Part shown: positions 57,787 to 64,000 of the stretch, piece after piece
Layout: each line of letters opens with the position of its first letter
How positions within the stretch are numbered: position 1 is the first letter of the stretch
Assembly (NCBI GenBank): GCA_003023565.1
Contig: PXSA01000004.1
Coordinates: 1 to 64,000, forward strand
From: Halobacteriales archaeon QS_9_68_17
GTDB taxonomy: Archaea; Halobacteriota; Halobacteria; Halobacteriales; Natronoarchaeaceae
Direction of reading: 5' to 3'
DNA length: 64,000 nucleotides
Notes under the pieces: generated by a model
Databases searched by the model: none
Told to the model about the DNA's origin: nothing
Seen by the model: only the letters and a program-made list of their open reading frames with translations
Made by a program: the position numbers and the translations under genes

Positions 57787-58443
57787 ATGAGCAACCAGTC
57801 GCCGGAACTCACCACGCCGCTGTCGGCCATGACGAGCGCCTGGGCGCGGATGACCGGGTCGTTCTTCAGGAGCGCCGCAGCGGCCAACACCGCCGCCCTC
57901 TCCGCGTTCGACCCCGACGGAGACGACGAAGAGGGGCACCGAGAGCCGCCTTCGATCCCGTCGGTCGCCTACGAGGAGGCCGACTGGGAGGTCGAGCGGT
58001 CGGTCGAGCGCTCGGAGGACGTCGCCGTCGGCGACACCGTCCGCTTCTCGAAGGTACTCGACGACGAGGACGTTCATGACTTCGCGCGCGTGAGCGGGGA
58101 CACGAACCGACTCCACCTCGACGACGAGTTCGCCGAGACGACGCGGTTCGACGGTCGCATCGCGCACGGGACGCTCGTCTCGGGGCTCATCAGCGCGGCG
58201 CTCGCGCGCCTCCCCGGCCTCACCATCTACCTCTCGCAGGACCTGGAGTTCACGGGACCGGTCACCATCGGCGACCGGATCAGCGCGACCGCCGAGGTCA
58301 TCGAGGACCTCGGCGACGACCAGTTCCGCCTCTCGACGGTCATCGCCGACGAGGACGGCGATCGGACCGTCATCGAGGGCGAGGCCGTGGTCCTCATCGA
58401 CGACTCCCCCGACGAGGAGCATCCGCCCGCGACCCAGCGGTAG
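57787..58443 (+). CDS. phaJ: MaoC-like (R)-specific enoyl-CoA hydratase
   Basis: VGDTVRFSKVLDDEDVHDFARVSGDTNRLHLDDEFAETTRFDGRIAHGTLVSGLISAALARLPG. Confidence 0.9.
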   Translation: MSNQSPELTTPLSAMTSAWARMTGSFFRSAAAANTAALSAFDPDGDDEEGHREPPSIPSVAYEEADWEVERSVERSEDVAVGDTVRFSKVLDDEDVHDFARVSGDTNRLHLDDEFAETTRFDGRIAHGTLVSGLISAALARLPGLTIYLSQDLEFTGPVTIGDRISATAEVIEDLGDDQFRLSTVIADEDGDRTVIEGEAVVLIDDSPDEEHPPATQR

Positions 58444-58524
58444 TCGCAGGACGTTCGTCCAAAACCGACCACTGACAGCGCTTCTCGACCCGTTCGCCCG
58501 CCCCGCGGCGAGATGGGCAGATAT

Positions 58525-58540
58525 TTTAGGCTCCCCTAAA
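58525..58540. promoter_or_regulatory. DtxR-type palindromic operator candidate, site 1
   Basis: TTTAGG-CTCC-CCTAAA; 16 bp upstream of the ATG at 58557. Confidence 0.65.
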
Positions 58541-58556
58541 GAGTAGGCGGCAACGA

Positions 58557-59780
58557 ATGAGCGGCGACATCTGCGTTATCGTTCCGACCATCCGCGAGTA
58601 CGAGTGCATGCGGGCGTACTTCGACAACGCCCGCAAGTACGGGTTCGACCTCGACCGCCTACACGTCCTCCTCGTCACCGAGGACTTCTGCGACACCGAG
58701 GCGATGCGGTCGATGCTCGCCGACGAGGGCGTCTCCGGCGAGGTGTTCGACGGCTCGCGGCGCGAGCAGTGGTACGGGGACCGCGGCGTCTCCGAGTACG
58801 CCCACGTCGTGCCCGCGGCGAGTCACGCCGAGACGAGTTTCGGCCTGCTGTACATGTGGGACGGCGACTTCGACTACGGCTTGTTCATCGACGACGACAC
58901 GCTCCCCCACGAGGACTACGACTTCTTCGGCGCGCACATGGCGAACCTCGCGTTCGAGGGCGAGGTCGAGTCCGTCGCCTCGGACGAGAACTGGGTGAAC
59001 GTCCTCTATCAGAACTTCGACGAACACGGCCTCTACCCGCGGGGGTACCCCTACTCCGCGATGGACGAGACGGTCGAGACCGGCACCGTCGGCGTCGCGC
59101 GCGGCGAGGTCGTCGCCTCGCAGGGGCTCTGGACGAACGTGCCCGACTTAGACGCCGTGCGTATCCTGATGGACGGCGACCTGCAGGGACAGGCCCGGAC
59201 GCGGACCGGCGCGGAGGACTACGCGGAGGACTTCGTCGCCGAGTGCGGCAACTACCTCACCGTCTGCTCGATGAACCTCGCGTTCCGACGCGAGGTGATC
59301 CCCGCGTTCTACCAGTGCCCGATGGACGAGAACCCGTGGGACGTCGGCCGGTTCGACGACATCTGGAGCGGCGTCTTCCTCAAGCGCGCTTGCGACGTAC
59401 TGGGCAAGCGTATCTACAACGGCGCGCCGCTGTGCGAGCACAACAAGGCACCCCGGTCGACGTTCGACGACCTGAACAACGAGGTGCCCGGCCTCGAACT
59501 GAACGAGCACCTGTGGCGCGTGGTCGATGGCGTCGAGCCACGCTCGACGGACGGTTCGAGCGGGCAGCGCCCGCGGGACGACGCGGGCGCGGAGGCCGAC
59601 TCCTACGCCGCCGTCTTCGACGCCATGGCCGCCGCGCTCGCCGACGGCGACTGGGACGAGTACGCGAACGGCGAGTTCTTCAACTACGTCGGCGAGTACA
59701 TGGGCGACTGGCTCGACTGCCTCGACGCCTTAGACGGTCTGGACGGGCGATCCCGCGCGCCCGCCGCCGCCGACGACTGA
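58557..59780 (+). CDS. Alpha-1,4-glucan-protein synthase-like (reversibly glycosylated polypeptide family)
   Basis: ICVIVPTIREYECMRAYFDNARKYGFDLDRLHVLLVTEDFC...DGDFDYGLFIDDDTLPHEDYDFFGAH...MNLAFRREVIPAFYQCPMDENPWDVGRFDDIWSGVFLKRACD. Confidence 0.8.
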   Translation: MSGDICVIVPTIREYECMRAYFDNARKYGFDLDRLHVLLVTEDFCDTEAMRSMLADEGVSGEVFDGSRREQWYGDRGVSEYAHVVPAASHAETSFGLLYMWDGDFDYGLFIDDDTLPHEDYDFFGAHMANLAFEGEVESVASDENWVNVLYQNFDEHGLYPRGYPYSAMDETVETGTVGVARGEVVASQGLWTNVPDLDAVRILMDGDLQGQARTRTGAEDYAEDFVAECGNYLTVCSMNLAFRREVIPAFYQCPMDENPWDVGRFDDIWSGVFLKRACDVLGKRIYNGAPLCEHNKAPRSTFDDLNNEVPGLELNEHLWRVVDGVEPRSTDGSSGQRPRDDAGAEADSYAAVFDAMAAALADGDWDEYANGEFFNYVGEYMGDWLDCLDALDGLDGRSRAPAAADD

Positions 59781-59911
59781 GACCGTCGGCCGCTGCCGCG
59801 AGACGTCTGCCCCGACGGCGATACGAGATCCGGGCACTGCGAACCGATATGCTTCACGGAAGTACAGCCGGGAGCGTCGTCCCGCGTCGGCGAACCGGTA
59901 GGTATAAATGA

Positions 59912-59927
59912 TTTAGGGAGGCCTAAA
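59912..59927. promoter_or_regulatory. DtxR-type palindromic operator candidate, site 2
   Basis: TTTAGG-GAGG-CCTAAA; 7 bp upstream of the iron transporter ATG at 59935. Confidence 0.7.
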
Positions 59928-59934
59928 CCTACGT

Positions 59935-61089
59935 ATGAACGAAGACGACGGAACCGATCGGCGGTCGTCGAACCGTCGCCGATTCCTCGCCGTCGCGGGC
60001 GCGGCCGGAGTGGCGTCGGTGGCTGGCTGTAGCGCGCTTCTGGACGCGGTCAACGGCGACGGAGACGACGGCGGCGACGGCCCGGGCCTCATCGGCTCCG
60101 GGCGTGAGGGCCGCGACGAACCGGGCGGCACCCCCATGTCCGAGATGCCCGACCTGACCGGCACCCTCACCCTCTACTCCGGCCGCGGGGAACCGCTGGT
60201 CGGCGAACTCGTCTCACACATCGAGGACCTCTACGACGACTTCACCATCGACCCCAAGTACAACAGTTCGACGGACCTCGTGAACCAGATCACGGAGGCG
60301 GGCGACGCCAGCCCGGCCGACGTCTTCTTCTCCGTCAACTCCGGGTCACTCGGCGTCCTCGCGGACGCCGGGATGGCGGCGACGCTCCCGGACGACGTCG
60401 CGGGCAAAGTCGACGGCGCGTACCGCGACGACGACAACCAGTGGGTCGGTACGTCCGGCCGTGCGCGAACGGTCCCGTACAACACGAACGAGTTCTCGGA
60501 AGACGACATCCCGAACGACGTCTTCGCCTTCCCGGACGCGGACCGGTTCCAGGACCTCATGGGGTGGGCACCGTCGTACGGCTCCTTCCAGGCGTTCGTC
60601 ACCGCGATGCGTATCCTGAACGGCGAGGAGGAGACGAAGGCGTGGCTGGAGGGGATGGTCGACCGGGGCGTCGAACCGTACTCCGACGAGTTCACCGTCG
60701 CCCGACGGATCGCCGGCGGCGAACTCGGCGCGGGCTTCACGAACCACTACTACATCCAGCGCGTCGTCGACAACCGCGACGACCCGCCGATCGCCACGGC
60801 GTTCACCGAGGGCGACGCCGGCGCTATCTTCAACGTCGCCGGCGCTGCGGTCGTCAGTTCGACCGACCAGCAGGAGACGGCCGCGAACTTCGTCCGCCAC
60901 CTCCTCTCGGCGGAGGCCCAGGAGTACTTCGCGACGACCACCTTCGAGTACCCGATGATCTCCGAGGTCGAACCGGTCGGAGCACTCCCGACCGTGGACG
61001 AACTGAACCCGCCGGAACTCGACCTGACCGAGCTGTCGGACCTCGGGCCGACGCTGGAACTGATGCGCGAGGCCGGCCTCGACGTCTGA
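59935..61089 (+). CDS. Iron(III) ABC transporter substrate-binding lipoprotein
   Basis: NRRRFLAVAGAAGVASVAGC; TLTLYSGRGEPLVGELVSHIEDLYDDFTIDPKYNSSTDLVNQITEAGDASPADVFFSVNSGSLGVLADAGM; FbpA/FutA-like. Confidence 0.92.
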   Translation: MNEDDGTDRRSSNRRRFLAVAGAAGVASVAGCSALLDAVNGDGDDGGDGPGLIGSGREGRDEPGGTPMSEMPDLTGTLTLYSGRGEPLVGELVSHIEDLYDDFTIDPKYNSSTDLVNQITEAGDASPADVFFSVNSGSLGVLADAGMAATLPDDVAGKVDGAYRDDDNQWVGTSGRARTVPYNTNEFSEDDIPNDVFAFPDADRFQDLMGWAPSYGSFQAFVTAMRILNGEEETKAWLEGMVDRGVEPYSDEFTVARRIAGGELGAGFTNHYYIQRVVDNRDDPPIATAFTEGDAGAIFNVAGAAVVSSTDQQETAANFVRHLLSAEAQEYFATTTFEYPMISEVEPVGALPTVDELNPPELDLTELSDLGPTLELMREAGLDV

Positions 61090-61100
61090 CGTGACCTGAC

Positions 61101-62720
61101 ATGGCTACGGAACCCGGAACGACCGCGACCGACGAGTCGACCGACCCGGGGAGTGAGTCTCGGTCGTACCCCCTCGGGCTCACCTTCCTGAGCGGCGCGG
61201 TCGCCGCGGGCTCCGTACTGCCGCTGCTCTGGCTGATCGAAACCGCACTCCGGTCCGGCCTCGGGGAGCCGGTCGCCCTGCTTTTCGACCCGCTCACCCT
61301 GCAGGTGCTCGCCAACAGCGTCGTCCTCGTCGCCGGCGTGACGGTCGCGTCGGTGCTCATCTCCGTGCCGCTCGCCTACCTCACCGTTCGGACGGACCTG
61401 CCGTTCCGGCGGTTCTGGACGGTCGCGGTGATGCTCCCGCTCGTCATCCCGAGTTACATCGGCGCGTTCGCGTTCGTCTCGGTGTTCTCCCCGAACGGCG
61501 AGGTGCAGTCCCTGCTCACCCCCCTCGGCGTCGAGGAACTGCCCGGCATCTACGGGCTGGAAGGGACGGTGCTGGTGCTGACGCTGTACACCTATCCGTA
61601 CGTCTACATCACGTCGCGGGCGTCGCTGAAGACGCTCGACACCAGCCTCGTCGACGCCGCGCGAACGCTGAAACACACTCGTTGGGAGGCGTTCAAGCGG
61701 GTCGTCGTCCCGCAGATCCGTCCCGCGGTTGCCGCGGGGGCGCTGCTCACCGCGCTGTACACGCTGTCCGACTTCGGGACGCCGCAGATCATGCGCTACT
61801 CGGTGTTCACCCGCATCATCTACACGCGGTGGGCGACCAGTCCCGAGTTCTCCGCCGTGCTGTCGCTCCAGTTGCTCGCGGTGACGGTGTTGATCCTCGC
61901 CGTCGAGTCGCGGATCCGCGGCGACGACACGCTCCACGGGAGCGGCGGGACCCCCCACTCCTCCGGACGCATGCGTCTCGGCCGCTGGAAGTGGCCGGCG
62001 CTCGCGTTCCCCGCGCTCGTCGTCGGGTTCGCGCTGGTCGTCCCCGTCGGGACGCTCCTGCTGTGGCTCGTTCGAGGCGGCGCGACGGGCAGCGGCGTCC
62101 CGTTCGAACTGGCGTACGTCGCCAACTCCGTCGACGTCTCGCTCGCCGCGGCGCTGATAGCGACCCTCGTGGGCCTCCCCGTGGCCTACCTCTCCGCCCG
62201 ACACCGCACGCGGGTGGGCGACCTGTTCGAGCGGATCACCTACGTCGGCTACGCCGTGCCGGGCGTCGTGATGGGGCTGGCGCTGGTGTTCGTCGGTATC
62301 AACGTCGCGCCGAGCCTCTACCTGACGCTCCCGCTACTCGTCTTCGCGTACGTGGTCCGCTTCCTGCCCCAGTCCGTGGGGTCGACGCGGGCCTCGTTCC
62401 TGCAGGTCAACCCCGCGCTCCCGGAGGCGGCCAGAACGCTCGGCCGGAGCTCGGTCGGCGCGTTCCGCGCCGTGACGCTCCCGCTCGCCGCGCCGGGGTT
62501 ACTCGGCGGGGCCGCGCTCGTGTTCCTCACGACGATGAAAGAATTACCGGCAACCCTCATGCTGAGTCCGTCCGGCTATAAGACGCTCGTCACGTACATC
62601 TGGCAGATGCAAGCGGACGGCTACTACGGCGACGCGGCGGTGCCGGCGCTGGTGCTCGTCGCCATCTCGGCGCTCGCTATCTTCGTGATCATCTCACAGG
62701 AGGGGTACGATGTCAAATAG
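61101..62720 (+). CDS. Iron ABC transporter permease (fused two-domain)
   Basis: Two permease halves: VDAARTLKHTRWEAFKRVVVPQIRPAVAAGAL and PEAARTLGRSSVGAFRAVTLPLAAPGLLGGA (EAA-type loops). Confidence 0.93.
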   Translation: MATEPGTTATDESTDPGSESRSYPLGLTFLSGAVAAGSVLPLLWLIETALRSGLGEPVALLFDPLTLQVLANSVVLVAGVTVASVLISVPLAYLTVRTDLPFRRFWTVAVMLPLVIPSYIGAFAFVSVFSPNGEVQSLLTPLGVEELPGIYGLEGTVLVLTLYTYPYVYITSRASLKTLDTSLVDAARTLKHTRWEAFKRVVVPQIRPAVAAGALLTALYTLSDFGTPQIMRYSVFTRIIYTRWATSPEFSAVLSLQLLAVTVLILAVESRIRGDDTLHGSGGTPHSSGRMRLGRWKWPALAFPALVVGFALVVPVGTLLLWLVRGGATGSGVPFELAYVANSVDVSLAAALIATLVGLPVAYLSARHRTRVGDLFERITYVGYAVPGVVMGLALVFVGINVAPSLYLTLPLLVFAYVVRFLPQSVGSTRASFLQVNPALPEAARTLGRSSVGAFRAVTLPLAAPGLLGGAALVFLTTMKELPATLMLSPSGYKTLVTYIWQMQADGYYGDAAVPALVLVAISALAIFVIISQEGYDVK

Positions 62721-63843
62721 CACGCTGCAACCGACGGACGAACCGCGGACGAGTCGCCCGGACCCGGCGACGGACGAGACGGTGCTGGAACTCGACGGCG
62801 TCTCCAAGACCTACGGGGACGAGCGGGTCATCGACGACCTCTCGCTGTCGGTGGCCGACGGCGAGATACTGACGCTGCTCGGTCCCTCCGGTTGCGGGAA
62901 GACGACGACGCTCCGGCTCATCGCCGGTCTGGAACGCCCCGACGGGGGCACGGTGTCGCTCGACGGGTCGGCAGTCGCCGGCGACGGCGACTTCGTCGCG
63001 CCCGAGCGCCGCGGCGTCGGCGTCGTCTTCCAGGAGTTCGCGCTGTTTCCCCACATGACCGCCGAGGAGAACATCGCGTTCGGCCTGAAAGACCGGCCCG
63101 AGGCGGCACGGGAGGCCCGCGTCGACGAGATGCTCGACCTCGTGGGGCTCGACGCCCACCGCGAGAGCCGGCCCGACGAGCTATCGGGCGGTCAGCAACA
63201 GCGCGTCGCGCTGGCCCGGTCGCTCGCGCCCGAACCGGAGATGCTGCTGCTCGACGAACCGTTCTCCAACCTCGACGTCGACCTCCGCGTCGAGATGCGC
63301 GAGGAGGTGCGGAAGATCATCAAGGAGGCGGGCGTCACCGCCATCTCGGTGACCCACGACCAGGAGGAGGCCCTCTCGATCAGCGACCGCGTCGCGGTGA
63401 TGGACGACGGCCGCATCGAGCAGGTCGACCGCCCGGAGCAGGTGTTTCAGCACCCCGAGTCGCGCTTCGTCGCCGGGTTCCTCGGTCACGCGAGTTTCCT
63501 GTCGGGCTACGTCGGCGGCGGTAGCGTCGAGACGGGACTGGGGACGCTCGACCGCGACCGCATCCACGGCCTCGCCGAGGAGTACGAGGGGACGAAACTC
63601 GACGTGCTCGTCCGCCCCGACGACCTCCGGGCGGAACCGGTCGCCACCGCCGAGTCGGCCGACGGCGTCGTGACCCACCGCCGCTATCTCGGGCCGACGG
63701 TCCTCTATCGCGTCGAACTGGGGAACGGCGACGTGCTGGAGTGTATGCACAACCACACCGACCAGGTCGCCGTCGGCACGAACGTCGCGGTGGGCCTCGA
63801 CGCGGACCACGACCTCGCCTGGTTCCCCGCGTCCCAGCGCTGA
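62710..63843 (+). CDS. Iron ABC transporter ATP-binding protein
   Basis: LLGPSGCGKTTTLRLIAGLERPDGG; DELSGGQQQRVALARSLAPEPEMLLLDEPFSNLD; C-terminal TOBE-like region. Confidence 0.94.
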   Translation: MSNSTLQPTDEPRTSRPDPATDETVLELDGVSKTYGDERVIDDLSLSVADGEILTLLGPSGCGKTTTLRLIAGLERPDGGTVSLDGSAVAGDGDFVAPERRGVGVVFQEFALFPHMTAEENIAFGLKDRPEAAREARVDEMLDLVGLDAHRESRPDELSGGQQQRVALARSLAPEPEMLLLDEPFSNLDVDLRVEMREEVRKIIKEAGVTAISVTHDQEEALSISDRVAVMDDGRIEQVDRPEQVFQHPESRFVAGFLGHASFLSGYVGGGSVETGLGTLDRDRIHGLAEEYEGTKLDVLVRPDDLRAEPVATAESADGVVTHRRYLGPTVLYRVELGNGDVLECMHNHTDQVAVGTNVAVGLDADHDLAWFPASQR

Positions 63844-64000
63844 TGTCCGTGGCCGCGCTCCGCGACCGCGTCACCGCGAGACGCGTCGCGGCGCTCGTCG
63901 CCGCGCTCTCGGGCGCGCTCGTCTTCTCCCTCGCGACCGACCTCTTCCCGCACCTCTCCAATAACCACGACGAGGGCGTCTATCTCCAGCAAGCGGAGAT
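63843..64000 (+). CDS. Membrane protein / glycosyltransferase-like, N-terminal fragment (runs off the right edge)
   Basis: MSVAALRDRVTARRVAALVAALSGALVFSLATDLFPHLSNNHDEGVYLQQAE; start overlaps upstream TGA; open to edge. Confidence 0.6.
   Translation, partial: MSVAALRDRVTARRVAALVAALSGALVFSLATDLFPHLSNNHDEGVYLQQAE

Overview
This is a GC-rich haloarchaeal chromosomal window. The identification rests on acidic proteins, Tat/lipobox lipoproteins, HalX, an archaeal ribosomal/RNA polymerase operon and four tRNAs. Main blocks, left to right: (i) a partial MFS transporter, then isopentenyl phosphate kinase, mevalonate kinase and a P450; (ii) the archaeal operon rpsB-eno-rpoK-rpoN-S9-L13-L18e-tRNALeu-rpoD-S11-S4-S13-tRNASer; (iii) CPBP protease, moaA and an extra proteasome alpha/beta pair; (iv) a Mo/W redox block: membrane-bound formate-dehydrogenase-like complex, a divergent HdrA-like multi-FeS protein, a TorD-like chaperone, micro-membrane proteins, a Tat DyP-like lipoprotein, an AOR-family enzyme, MobA and YqeC; (v) UDG IV, HalX regulator, CBS protein and a Liv-type ABC system; (vi) AEC transporter, HerA-like ATPase and cold-shock protein; (vii) a PHA cluster (two-subunit thiolase, phaB, phaC, phaE, phaP, AbrB regulator, phaJ); (viii) an iron ABC transporter preceded by a DtxR-type palindrome. 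The strongest unusual observation is that the Liv-type substrate-binding protein at 40371-41681 appears circularly permuted: signal peptide, then C-terminal lobe, then N-terminal lobe, in one uninterrupted ORF. Others are a palindromic element in two copies, each at a convergent gene junction with gene ends embedded in it; a pair of near-identical TTTAGG-N4-CCTAAA operators; a perfect 18-bp palindrome upstream of the extra proteasome operon; a palindromic in-frame insertion in enolase; and an unusual number of genes broken by frameshift or internal deletion. All family calls come from reading the translations by eye; no database search was run.
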